Shown here: positions 6,925-15,718 of the stretch, piece by piece
Position numbering within the stretch: the stretch's first letter is position 1
Layout: each line of letters starts with the position of its first letter
DNA from: an uncultured Bifidobacterium sp.
GTDB lineage: Bacteria > Actinomycetota > Actinomycetes > Actinomycetales > Bifidobacteriaceae
Reading direction: 5' to 3'
DNA: 19,798 bases
Assembly (NCBI RefSeq): GCF_949292005.1
Contig: NZ_CASEXV010000064.1
Location: forward strand, 1 to 19,798
Notes under the pieces: model-generated
Told to the model about the DNA's origin: nothing
The model's database searches: none
The model's input: the letters and a program-made list of their open reading frames with translations, nothing else
Made by a program: the position numbers and the translations under genes

Positions 6925-8189
6925 ATGTCCGATTCCGTCACCGGGGCGGATTCCGTGCGTTCGCCGTCAGAATCTGCCCCTTTCTTCACCGTGCCAGTCG
7001 TCACGTTGATAGCTTCCACCTTCCTTTTGGGTATGAGCGAGTTCGTCATTGTCGGCGTTCTTCCGGACATCGCTGCGAGTCTGTCCGTGTCCGAGGTGGA
7101 CGTCGGGAATCTGGTCGCCCTGTTCGCACTTGTCTAGGCGCCTCTCACCCCGTTCGGCTCGGCCTACATCGCCCGGTTTCCGCGTTTCCGTGCGCATCTT
7201 GTGCTGATGATGGTTTTTCTGGTGGGGAATCTGCTGTGCGCTTTCGCCACAACATACGCTCTGCTTGTGCTGGGTCGTGTGGTCATTGCGGTGGTGTCCG
7301 GCACGTTGGTCGCGGTGGCGATGACGTATGCGCCTGACGTGGCGTCGCCCGCCAACAGGACGCGCTTCATCGCCTGGTTTTTTTCGGGTTTCTCCATCGC
7401 GTCGGTCGCCGGAGTTCCTCTGGGAACATGGCTGGCGGGATTGGCGGATTGGCGGTGGGCTTTCCATCTCATCGACGTTCTGACGGTTCTTCTGCTGGTG
7501 GTGATGGTTCTGGTTCTGCCACATGGAGGCGAACCCATGCGCGTGGGTTTCCTCGCGCAGTTTCGTCTGTTTTTCGACCGCCGCATCCAGATTGGTGTGA
7601 TGGCGGTGGTGCTCGGCGCGGCGGCGAGCTACTGCTTCTACACCTACCTCACGCCCATCATGCGCGATGAGATCGGGATCGGTCAGCGTTACGTGGGTGT
7701 CGGGTTGGCGGTGTTCGGCATCGCATGCCTGTGGAGCAACCTTGCCAGTGGTCGTTTGGCTGCGCATGGGGTTGGCGTCGAGCCCCTGTATCGTGTTCGC
7801 TCGGTGTATCTGATTCAGGCGGCGTTCTGTGCCTTCTTGCGTTCGCGGGATTGTCCCCGGTGTTCGGCTCGCTGGTTCTGATCGTGTTGGGAACGATGAT
7901 GTACCTGCAGAATTCTGCGTCGCAGGTGCTGTACATGGACACCGCAGCGCCATCACATCCCGGGTCGATGAATCTTGCGGCCTCGCTGAACTCCATGTCG
8001 TTCAACATCGGCATCGCAGTCGGCTCCGCTGTGGCCGGTGTCGTCAACGACTTCGTCGGTCTGCGGTGGCTGGGTCCGGCGGGTGCGCTGTTCGCGCTGC
8101 TGGCGGCCGTCAGCGTCATGTGTCTGAAGGGTTATGTCGGGTCGGAGAACCATCCCGCGTCGATGAGCCAGAAGTTGCGGTTGCCGTAG
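6925..8189 (+). pseudogene. MFS (DHA1-type) exporter, broken by a stop and a frameshift
   Basis: Joined together the pieces resemble a roughly 400-residue major facilitator superfamily drug/sugar efflux protein with about 12 membrane helices. Piece one (from ATG 6925) gives LIASTFLLGMSEFVIVGVLPDIA and ends at an in-frame TAG at 7135-7137. The same frame resumes with helices such as VLMMVFLVGNLLCAFATTYA and ASYCFYTYLTPIMRDEIG up to about 7820. Similarity then moves to the third frame (LLAFAGLSPVFGSLVLIVLG, later NIGIAVGSAVAGVVNDFVGL). The shift lies at about 7820-7835 and equals a loss of 1 or a gain of 2 bases. Two independent lesions argue for a true pseudogene. The last 58 bp overlap the convergent gene's 3' end. 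The substrate is unknown. Confidence 0.88.
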
Positions 8190-9112
8190 CTCGAGCACGA
8201 GTCTCCCTCACCTGCGCCGGCCTTGAGGGCGGCGGTGTTGGGCTGATATGGCGTGTAGATGTACAGCAGGCTGGTGGCTTTGCTTCGGATGACGACGTTG
8301 GTTCCTCCGCAGGAGGAGTCGGGATGGAATCGGATGTACGTGGGGCGTCCGACGGGGTATCCGTACTGGTCCTCGTGGGCAAGGTAGTAGCGCATGCGTC
8401 GGGCGGAGCCGAACACCTGGTTGAAGAATCCGGCGTATTGGGGGTTGCAGTCCGCTGTGTCCGGACAGCTCAGGCCCATGGCGGCTTCGAATTGGAATGA
8501 TGTGGGGTTGTCGGAGGTGACGAGATGCTGCTCTTTCTGGAGCATGGTGAGGAGCACCGCGGGGCTGATGGAGCATGCCTGGGCGGTTTTCGCGATGATG
8601 GTGGCCGCGGTCGCCTTTCCGGACCGGTCCGCAGTGTATTCCTTGCATAGGTCGTCGGCCTTCTGTCGGGTCGTGGTGAAAGTCGCCGAACGCAGGCAGG
8701 TCGTTCCCGTGCAGGATGCGCCCTTCTCGTCGAGGAACGCCTGGATCTCCTTGGCGCTCATGGCTTGTCCGTTGAAGAACTTCGCGTCGGAGATGATGTT
8801 TCCGGGGTCGAATCCGTATTCGGCCAGCAATGTTTTCTGACGGTCCTCAGCCGCGCGGACCTCGGCCTCGTACTGGATGAGCCGCACGGATCCCATGACC
8901 AGCGCCAGCACAATGATCACGCATAACACGGCCGATCCGGCGATGCCGATCCTGCGCCACACGCCGCCGCGCCTCCACTGGGAGCGGATGGTGCGGATCG
9001 GATGTCTGAGAAGATGGGAGAGCCGATGTGATGACTGTCGGCGGCCCTTCGAGCTGCGATGATGTGGTGATGCGCCGCCGGAGCGGTGTCCTCGTTGCCA
9101 GAGACCATTCAT
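8132..9112 (-). CDS. Membrane-anchored, Cys-rich lysozyme-like wall protein
   Basis: The 326-residue product has a basic N-terminus (residues 1-54, many Arg and His), one membrane helix at about 55-77 (IGIAGSAVLCVIIVLALVMG) and a large domain predicted outside the cell. That domain contains NIISDAKFFNGQAMSAKEIQ, IIAKTAQACSISPAVLLTML followed by QKEQHLVTS, MGLSCPDTADC, YAGFFNQVFGSARRM and a C-terminal YGNRNFW. It resembles the actinobacterial extracellular domain with a lysozyme-like helical core, where the Glu of QKEQ could be catalytic. Several Cys residues could form disulfides. The start ATG at 9112 overlaps the hrpA stop (ATGA), which excludes the longer frame running to 9316. A peptidoglycan role is inferred, not shown. 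Confidence 0.8.
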   Translation of the reverse strand: MNGLWQRGHRSGGASPHHRSSKGRRQSSHRLSHLLRHPIRTIRSQWRRGGVWRRIGIAGSAVLCVIIVLALVMGSVRLIQYEAEVRAAEDRQKTLLAEYGFDPGNIISDAKFFNGQAMSAKEIQAFLDEKGASCTGTTCLRSATFTTTRQKADDLCKEYTADRSGKATAATIIAKTAQACSISPAVLLTMLQKEQHLVTSDNPTSFQFEAAMGLSCPDTADCNPQYAGFFNQVFGSARRMRYYLAHEDQYGYPVGRPTYIRFHPDSSCGGTNVVIRSKATSLLYIYTPYQPNTAALKAGAGEGDSCSSYGNRNFWLIDAGWFSDPT

Positions 9113-12100
9113 GACAGCACCTTGCGGATGCGTTGCAGGCTGACGGGTTTCGACGCCCCTAGTTCCTGCGCCCAGAGCGACACATAGAACTCCTCCAGCA
9201 TCCAACGGGCGGTGGTGGCGGATTCCATCGCGGCGTCGTGCCGGGGGCCGGATGGCTCGTTGCGGGCGGAGGCCAGGGCCTTGTCGACGATTCCGCGCGC
9301 CTCGTCCGCCTGCCATGCCCAGCGGACATCGCGGTCGCGGTTCCTGCGCGCCTTCTCAAGTCGGAAGAGGTCCGCGTGGAGGTATCTGTCGATGGATGGC
9401 AGTGCGTATGGCGGTGTGGACGCGATGAAGCCGGGGGTCACAAGTGTGGCGATATGGGCGCGGATTCCCTGAAGGACGGACAGCATGGGCAGGTCCGCCG
9501 GACCTGAGACCGATTTGTCCACTTCGGCGTATCTTGTCAGGATGGCGATCACGTCATGGGCGACCGCGTACACGGTGTCCTCGTAGATTTCCCCGACCTC
9601 CTGCACGGCTTCCGCCAGAGCGGCGTCATCCGTCAGGGTTGACGTGTCTGGTATGAGTCGTTTGACGGCGGCCATCTGTAGGTCCTCGACCAGTTGTCGT
9701 GTGGAGGAGTAGGGGGCGGACGCGAGCATCAGAGCCTCCGCGCCCAGCCAACGGGAGGATATGCGGTCGTCGGGGAGACGCAGGGTTTCGTATGCCGCGC
9801 GCCAGAGCATGGATGAGCGTGATTCCGTCGTGGCGCCCACTTTGTGGAGCAGATTCGCACGTTCCACGACGGCACCGCGTCCCTGTGCGGCTTGGACTTT
9901 GGTGGTCACCGCATTCCGCGCCGATTTCTGAGCTTGGGTGGCGAAGCGACGTTGGAGGTCGATAAGGGATTTTCCCGTTCCCAGAACCTCCGGAGCGGGT
10001 CGGGCGCCGTGCGGACGATGGCGGGCCTGTCCTTGTCCTCTCCTCGCTTTTCCAGAATGCGGAGAGCCCTTTTCGATGCTGAACGTCATGCTCAGATATG
10101 GCGATAAGCGTTCCATAAGATCGGGTGTGAACACCTCGGGATGGATCTGCGCCCCAATCGCCTCGATCGCAGCCCGCGTGAACGCATGGAAGAAATCGGG
10201 CCAGCGGGCCGCGGAGCCGTCGTCGTTGGCGGGTGGGAGCGTGGGGCGTCCGTCATGAAGAGACCCTGGCAGCTCCGGATAGTGGTTGTCTATCCAGAGG
10301 CGGATGGATCGCGCCGCGTCCGGGGCGGGAACGAACTGAACCCGGAGCGCCTTGGGCAGGGCGCGGATCATGCCGATGATCAGCTCGTCCAGAAGGCCGG
10401 GAACGTTCCAGGTGAATTGTTCCGGGGACAGCCTCGACAGCGTCGGAAGCGGGATGTGCACGGTGACGCCGTCGCTGGGGTCGTGCGGATCATAGATGTA
10501 GCTCAGGCGAAGATGGAGGACCGTTCCATCCGAACCCAGCGCATGCCAGGTATCCGGGTAGTCGTCCGCGCTGACCATTGGGGAGTCGGTGAGACGGTCG
10601 ACTGAGGAGGGATCGAAGTCCAGCAGCGTCGGATGCTCGTCATGCTCGGTCCGCCACCAGTGGGCGAGTGCCGCGACTGAGGTGACGTCCATCGGGAGAA
10701 CGGACTCGTAGAACTGTGCGAGATCCTCGTCGTTCACGGTGTCGGCGGGCTGCCTTGTGCGGTTGGTGTCGTCGTCGGCCTGTTCGATGAGGTCGAGGTT
10801 GTTTCTGACGAAGTCGTCATGGTCGAAACGCTCGTGGATGTCGCCCTCGACGAGTCCTTGGCGGATAAGCATATCGCGGGCCTGGGCGGGATTGATCCGC
10901 CCCCACTGAACCGTTCGGTCCGAGACGATGGGGAGGCCGTAGAGCAGCAGTTTCTGGTGGGCGACGGCCGAGCCGCGTGATCCCGACCAATGGGGTTCGG
11001 CGTAGGTGGTGCGCAGTAACGGTCCCGCCAGGTTTTCGGCCCACTCCGGGTCGATCGCCGCTGTGTATCGGGCCCATAGGCGGGAGGTCTCCACAAGTTC
11101 GGCTCCCATGACCCATGCCGGAGGGTTCTTGGCGACGCTTGAGGCGGGAAAGATGGCGAAATGGGTTCCGTGGGCTCCTTGGTAGTCGTTCTTCGCCATT
11201 TTGGCAGCGCGTTTGAGGGCCCGTGCCCGTGCTGCGCCGCGCAGTCCGGCGACATCCGACGCCTTGGGCTCATGGATGGTCTGCATGCCGATCGTCGACA
11301 GCAGGCCAGCAAGCATGGAACGGTGTATTCCCTCGGCGTCCCACGATCGGCAGAGACTGTGCGCCGCCTGATGGTCGGCGGGAAGGGACAAAATGTCCTC
11401 TCCGGGACGGCTGATGGGTTGTGGCTCGCCGACCCGAAAATGCAGTTCACGGCACATTCCACGAAGCTGCGACACCAGATCGCGCCATTGCCTCAGACGG
11501 AGGAAGCTGAGGTACTCGTCGCGGCACAGGCGACGAAGGGAGGAGTTGCTCGGCTCGCCGTCACTGGGGAATACCGTGTCCCAGAGGTTGAGGGCGGTCA
11601 GAAAATCACTGCTCGGGTCGGCGTAGCGATTGTGCAGGCGGTCAGCCTCATCGCGTTTCTCATCGGGTCGTTCCCGTGGGTCCTGAAGGCTGAGGAACGC
11701 CACGACCACAAGCACGCAGGCCAGCGTGTTGGGGGTCGTGCGGCGACCCGCCTCGATGACCATGCGTCCCAGCCGCACATCGACGGGAAGGCGGGCCAGC
11801 TGCCGTCCTATCGCGGTGAGTGCGGCCTGCCCACGTCGGCGTGATATGGCGCCAAGTTCGGCAAGCTCATTGAAACCGTCGGACACGGAACGTACATCCG
11901 GAGGGTCGATGAATCCGAAATGGGTCACGTCCTCCGTCGTCCGGGCCACGCCCACGGACAGCATGTGCAGGACGACCGCTCCCAGCGAGGTGCGCAGTAT
12001 CTCAGGGTCGGTGAATCGCGGGCGCGTCTCGTAGTCCTCGGACGAGTACAGGCGTATCGCGATGCCATCGGCCACGCGTCCGCATCGGCCTGACCGCTGG

Positions 12101-13185
12101 TTCGCACTCGCCTGGGATATCGGTTCGATAGGAAGACGCTGGACCTTCGCGGTTTTGGAATAGCGTGAGATGCGCGCTGTTCCGGGGTCCACCACGTATC
12201 GGATTCCGGGGACGGTCAGCGAGGTCTCGGCGACATTGGTGGCGATGATGATGCGCTGGTGTTTGTGGGATTCGAACACGCGATGCTGGTCCTTGGCGGA
12301 GAGCCTGGCGAACAGAGGCATGATCTCCAGCGCGTCGGGACGCCGCATATCGCTGGCGCGGGGCCCAAAATGGCGTCGCAGGGCCGATTCAAAGTCGTGG
12401 ATGTCGCGCTCGCCGGATGCGAAGACGAGTATGTCGCGCGGTCCGGAGTCGTGGCTCGACCGTAGAACCAGCTCGGCGCATGCGCGGACCACTGAGGTCG
12501 GCATGTCCAAGGGATCCGTGCCCTCAGCGCCGAGTCCGTCGGGGAAACCCGGGATGTGCCGTGTCAGCGCCGACGGGCCGTCCGGTGGCTCGTAGACGAT
12601 CTGGACGGGCCAGGTCCGTCCCGACACCTCCACCACGGGGACGCTGGCGTGCAGAGCATGCGCGAAGTGGTCGCGGAATTTCTGCGAGTCGATCGTCGCC
12701 GACGTGATGATGAGTTTGAGATCGGGACGACGGGGGAGAAGCGAGGTGAGATATCCCAGAAGGAAGTCGATGTTGAGGCTGCGCTCATGTGCCTCGTCGA
12801 TGATGACCGTGTCATACCGGGACAGCATGGGATCGCGTTGTATCTGGGCGAGAAGGATGCCATCGGTGACGATGCGCAGTCGTGTGCCGGGCGAGCTTTC
12901 GTCAGTGAAACGCACCTGATAGCCGATTTCTTTGCCGAGCCTCACGTGCATTTCGTCGCACAGCCGTTCGGCGACGGTTCGCGCGGCGATGCGTCGGGGT
13001 TGGGTGTGAACGATCTGATGTCCGTGCTCGCCGCGGCCCATCTCAAGAAGCATCTTGGGTATCTGCGTCGTCTTGCCCGACCCGGTCTGACCGGAGATGA
13101 TCACGACCTGGGAGGAGCGTATGGCCGCGACGATGTCGTCGTGCGCGGCGCTGACGGGAAGTTCGGATGGGTAATCGTAGATCAT
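9109..13185 (-). CDS. hrpA: DEAH-box ATP-dependent RNA helicase HrpA
   Basis: HrpA is a large DEAH/RHA RNA helicase; in E. coli it acts on mRNA processing and rescues collided ribosomes. The 1358-residue product is the full family length. Walker A is GQTGSGKT at 32-39, motif II DEAH at 130-133, motif III SAT in LIITSATIDSQ, then NVAETSLTVPGIRYVVDPG and motif VI QRSGRCGR at 363-370. The helicase-associated and OB-like regions and the long C-terminal DUF3418-type region follow. The ATG at 13185 overlaps the upstream methyltransferase stop as ATGA; codons further upstream are in frame but antisense to that gene and unconserved. The gene is apparently intact and sits in the middle of a three-gene overlapping operon. 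Confidence 0.96.
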   Translation of the reverse strand: MIYDYPSELPVSAAHDDIVAAIRSSQVVIISGQTGSGKTTQIPKMLLEMGRGEHGHQIVHTQPRRIAARTVAERLCDEMHVRLGKEIGYQVRFTDESSPGTRLRIVTDGILLAQIQRDPMLSRYDTVIIDEAHERSLNIDFLLGYLTSLLPRRPDLKLIITSATIDSQKFRDHFAHALHASVPVVEVSGRTWPVQIVYEPPDGPSALTRHIPGFPDGLGAEGTDPLDMPTSVVRACAELVLRSSHDSGPRDILVFASGERDIHDFESALRRHFGPRASDMRRPDALEIMPLFARLSAKDQHRVFESHKHQRIIIATNVAETSLTVPGIRYVVDPGTARISRYSKTAKVQRLPIEPISQASANQRSGRCGRVADGIAIRLYSSEDYETRPRFTDPEILRTSLGAVVLHMLSVGVARTTEDVTHFGFIDPPDVRSVSDGFNELAELGAISRRRGQAALTAIGRQLARLPVDVRLGRMVIEAGRRTTPNTLACVLVVVAFLSLQDPRERPDEKRDEADRLHNRYADPSSDFLTALNLWDTVFPSDGEPSNSSLRRLCRDEYLSFLRLRQWRDLVSQLRGMCRELHFRVGEPQPISRPGEDILSLPADHQAAHSLCRSWDAEGIHRSMLAGLLSTIGMQTIHEPKASDVAGLRGAARARALKRAAKMAKNDYQGAHGTHFAIFPASSVAKNPPAWVMGAELVETSRLWARYTAAIDPEWAENLAGPLLRTTYAEPHWSGSRGSAVAHQKLLLYGLPIVSDRTVQWGRINPAQARDMLIRQGLVEGDIHERFDHDDFVRNNLDLIEQADDDTNRTRQPADTVNDEDLAQFYESVLPMDVTSVAALAHWWRTEHDEHPTLLDFDPSSVDRLTDSPMVSADDYPDTWHALGSDGTVLHLRLSYIYDPHDPSDGVTVHIPLPTLSRLSPEQFTWNVPGLLDELIIGMIRALPKALRVQFVPAPDAARSIRLWIDNHYPELPGSLHDGRPTLPPANDDGSAARWPDFFHAFTRAAIEAIGAQIHPEVFTPDLMERLSPYLSMTFSIEKGSPHSGKARRGQGQARHRPHGARPAPEVLGTGKSLIDLQRRFATQAQKSARNAVTTKVQAAQGRGAVVERANLLHKVGATTESRSSMLWRAAYETLRLPDDRISSRWLGAEALMLASAPYSSTRQLVEDLQMAAVKRLIPDTSTLTDDAALAEAVQEVGEIYEDTVYAVAHDVIAILTRYAEVDKSVSGPADLPMLSVLQGIRAHIATLVTPGFIASTPPYALPSIDRYLHADLFRLEKARRNRDRDVRWAWQADEARGIVDKALASARNEPSGPRHDAAMESATTARWMLEEFYVSLWAQELGASKPVSLQRIRKVLS

Positions 13186-13808
13186 GCGGCTCGTGACACC
13201 TCGATGATCCTGAACCCTTTGGCGCTGGAATGCTTCGATACGTCGAATCCGGACCCTAGGACGTCGGCAAGCCATCGCATAAGCGAGTCCGATCCCAGAT
13301 TGCGTTGGACGACGAGATACGCCTTTCCCGTGTCGGTGAGGCGGGGAAGCCATCTGGTCAGGAGTTCGTGGAGCTCGTCCTTGCCGACGCGGATGGGGGG
13401 ATTCGACCAGATGATATCGAATGTCAGATCGGTGGGAACATCATCGGGAAGGGCCGTCCGAATCGTCGTGATGCCGTTGGCGGTGGCGTTCGTCCGTGTC
13501 AGGTCGAGGGCACGCTCGTTCACGTCCACGGCCCACACCTGGGATTGCGGGGATTCTTGAGCCATCGCCAGCGCAAGAGGCCCCCAGCCGCAACCCAGGT
13601 CGAGCATGGTTCCTTGAGATGGCAATTGCGGGGCGTTGCGCAGCAGAACGGACGTTCCCAGATCGAGCCGATGCGACGAGAACACCCCGTTCGACACTTC
13701 GACCCGGGTGTCGCGTCCGCGAAGGCTCACGTTCAGCGTTCTGCGCTCATCCTTGGAGGAGGGGTCGGCGGTGAAGTACTGCTGTGTGGCATCGCTGTGG
13801 GGGTTCAT
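13182..13808 (-). CDS. RsmC-type class I SAM methyltransferase
   Basis: The 208-residue protein is a single small methyltransferase domain like B. subtilis YbxB and the catalytic half of E. coli RsmC, which makes N2-methylguanine at 16S rRNA position 1207. Motif I is MLDLGCGWGPLA at about 68-79, the acidic loop is VWAVDVNERA with Asp95, and the N-methyltransferase motif is NPPI at 136-139. The N-terminal region YFTADPSS, FSSHRLDLGTSVLL matches the family. Its position upstream of an RNA helicase fits a ribosome-related role. The exact rRNA target cannot be read from sequence. It probably starts the minus-strand operon, transcribed from the 135-bp spacer shared with hflX. Confidence 0.88.
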   Translation of the reverse strand: MNPHSDATQQYFTADPSSKDERRTLNVSLRGRDTRVEVSNGVFSSHRLDLGTSVLLRNAPQLPSQGTMLDLGCGWGPLALAMAQESPQSQVWAVDVNERALDLTRTNATANGITTIRTALPDDVPTDLTFDIIWSNPPIRVGKDELHELLTRWLPRLTDTGKAYLVVQRNLGSDSLMRWLADVLGSGFDVSKHSSAKGFRIIEVSRAA

Positions 13809-13943
13809 GCTTGTTCTCGTTCCTCATCCTCGTCTCATGCCCCGCGTGTTCCTGCGAAGCTCCGTCCGGACCCGGCCATGACAGTCCAATCTGTATTGTC
13901 GTCCAACCCGATGATAATAACGACCATAGTTCCTAGGTAAGAG
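13809..13943. promoter_or_regulatory. Divergent promoter region between the methyltransferase gene and hflX
   Basis: The 135-bp spacer must hold both outward promoters. A plausible plus-strand -10 is GATAAT at 13913-13918, preceded by TG, about 25 bp before the hflX GTG. No matching -35 at the usual distance is clear. CCTAGG at 13932-13937 is a perfect palindrome close to the hflX start. Confidence 0.4.
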
Positions 13944-15518
13944 GTGTCTTTGGGCCATAAGAGCGATAGTCGTCGTCCGGTTTCCCATGCGGATGGCAGT
14001 GATGTGACGATTGAGGATGAAATCGTCGATGTCGATGTCGATGTCGATGTCAGTGGGGACGATGACGCCTCGCATGATGTGTTGTCCGACCATTCCCAGA
14101 TCCTTCTTGACCGGTCCGCGACGGGCGCCCGGTCGGAGGAGGGGCAGGAGGAGTGGCGCGAAAGGGAGGCGCGCAACCAGTTCAAGCATGTGGAGGGGTT
14201 GGGCGAGCTCCAGGATGTCACCGAGGTCGAATATCGCCGGCTTCGTCTTGAGCGGGTCGTTCTGGTGGGAGTGTGGTCCAGCGCCACCGGAAGCCTTGGC
14301 CAGGCGGAGGAGTCCCTTCGCGAGTTGGCCGCCCTCGCGCAGACCGCGGGCGCCGTGGTGTGCGATGGGCTGCTGCAGCAGCGTTACCGTCCGAATGCCG
14401 CCACGTATGTGGGTTCGGGTAAGGCGAGAGAGTTGGCGGGCATCGTCGCCGCCGTCGAAGCCGACACGATCATTGTGGATGATGACATGGCCCCCAGCCA
14501 GCGACGTGCGTTGGAGGACGCGACCAAGGTGAAGGTCGTGGACCGCACTGCGGTGATTCTTGACATCTTTGCCCAGCATGCCACGAGCCGTGAGGCGAAG
14601 GCCCAGGTGGAGCTCGCCCAGCTTGAGTACATGCTTCCACGCCTTCGGGGATGGGGCGGGTCGCTGTCGCGCCAGGCGGGAGGACGAGCCGCGGGCGCGG
14701 ACGCGGGCATTGGATCTCGTGGTCCCGGTGAGACGAAAATCGAGATGGATCGTCGCGTCATTCGTTCGCGCATCGCGCGCCTTCGTCGGCAGATCGCACA
14801 GATGGCTCCCGCGCGTGACGTCAAACGCGGATCGCGTCGTCGCTATGGTCTTCCTACGGTCTCGGTGGTGGGATACACGAACGCGGGTAAGTCCTCGCTG
14901 ACGAATCGTCTGACGGGATCGGGGGAACTGGTCGAGAACGCCTTGTTCGCGACGTTGGACACCGCCGTGCGCCGTGCTCAGTCTCATGATGGGCGGTCCT
15001 ATGCCTATGTCGACACGGTGGGTTTCGTTCGTCGCCTTCCGACCCAGCTTGTGGAGGCGTTCAAATCCACCATGGAGGAGGTCGCGCAGGCGGATATCAT
15101 CCTCCACGTCGTAGACGCCTCGCATCCGGACCCCTTCGGACAGATCGACGCGGTGAACGCCGTTCTTGAGGGCATCGAAGGTGTGGAGGAGATTCCGCGG
15201 ATCCTTGTGTTCAACAAGGTGGACATGGTCGATTCCGTGGTGAGGCGGCGTCTGGAGTCCCTGCAGCCGGATGCGCGTCTGGTGTCGGCTTACAGCGGGG
15301 AGGGCGTGGAGGATCTTCGCCGCGAGGTGGAGGGGATGCTTCCCGTTCCCGACGTGCATGTGAGCGGGCTTCTTCCATATTCGGCGGGTGATGCGCTGGC
15401 TCAGGCGCGACGGTTCGGCCGCGTGGATTCCGTCGATTACCGTGACGACGGAATGTGGATCGAGGCCGATGTCGATCCCGCTCTTGCGTCGAGGATCGTC
15501 CGGGAATGCGCTGAATGA
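13944..15518 (+). CDS. hflX: Ribosome-associated GTPase HflX
   Basis: HflX is a translational GTPase that splits stalled 70S ribosomes under stress. The 524-residue product has the HflX N-domain signature VGSGKARELAGI, the linker motif GPGETKIEMDRR and a complete G domain: G1 GYTNAGKSS from residue 310, G3 DTVGF from 357 and G4 NKVD at 424-427. The GTG at 13944 gives an N-terminus with an acidic stretch, IVDVDVDVDVSGDDD, encoded by a hexanucleotide repeat. This makes the protein longer than E. coli HflX (426 residues). There is no strong ribosome binding site and no downstream ATG before the conserved domain, so the start is the least certain part. Confidence 0.94.
   Translation: MSLGHKSDSRRPVSHADGSDVTIEDEIVDVDVDVDVSGDDDASHDVLSDHSQILLDRSATGARSEEGQEEWREREARNQFKHVEGLGELQDVTEVEYRRLRLERVVLVGVWSSATGSLGQAEESLRELAALAQTAGAVVCDGLLQQRYRPNAATYVGSGKARELAGIVAAVEADTIIVDDDMAPSQRRALEDATKVKVVDRTAVILDIFAQHATSREAKAQVELAQLEYMLPRLRGWGGSLSRQAGGRAAGADAGIGSRGPGETKIEMDRRVIRSRIARLRRQIAQMAPARDVKRGSRRRYGLPTVSVVGYTNAGKSSLTNRLTGSGELVENALFATLDTAVRRAQSHDGRSYAYVDTVGFVRRLPTQLVEAFKSTMEEVAQADIILHVVDASHPDPFGQIDAVNAVLEGIEGVEEIPRILVFNKVDMVDSVVRRRLESLQPDARLVSAYSGEGVEDLRREVEGMLPVPDVHVSGLLPYSAGDALAQARRFGRVDSVDYRDDGMWIEADVDPALASRIVRECAE
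14025..14048 (+). repeat. Hexanucleotide repeat (gtcgat)x4 inside hflX
   Basis: Four perfect gtcgat units in tandem plus a partial fifth encode alternating Val-Asp in the N-terminal extension of HflX. Changes in copy number would keep the frame. Confidence 0.9.
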
Positions 15519-15549
15519 TCAGGCCAATGATCGGGTCAATGGTCTGGCC
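15514..15549 (+). repeat. 12-bp tandem repeat across the hflX stop codon
   Basis: Three units lie end to end: aatgatcaggcc (15514-15525), aatgatcgggtc (15526-15537) and aatggtctggcc (15538-15549). The first contains the hflX TGA (15516-15518). Confidence 0.85.
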
Positions 15550-15718
15550 ATTCGATAGAGGTCCGAAAGCGGACGAGAACGCCCCGCGAATGGCGCTGAA
15601 TGGGCCGAGAGTAACGCGACATAGGCAAAACTTATACGTCACAGTGTGTGGATAGAGTACAACCGACGAAGAAATTTCCCGGTATGAGCCGGAAGTCAGC
15701 CGAAGAGAGGTCCGATAT

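Noticed and set aside
6967..7956. 329-codon minus-strand open frame opposite the MFS pseudogene
   Set aside because: Composition is His/Arg/Gln-rich and antisense to membrane-helix codons; the MFS similarity on the plus strand explains the region.
9113..9316. 68-residue N-terminal extension of the lysozyme-like membrane protein
   Set aside because: It is antisense-free but overlaps the hrpA C-terminus in another frame, and the ATG at 9112 overlaps the hrpA stop in the same ATGA manner as the neighbouring junction.
12556..13560. 334-codon plus-strand open frame opposite hrpA and the methyltransferase gene
   Set aside because: The minus strand encodes complete helicase motifs here; the plus frame has no recognisable domain.
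13824..15359. 511-codon minus-strand open frame opposite hflX
   Set aside because: It is His/Arg-rich shadow coding of the intact HflX gene, with no conserved motif.
15514..15549. Intrinsic terminator after hflX
   Set aside because: GGCC/TGGCC pairing is short, there is no T run, and the region is better explained as a 12-bp tandem repeat.
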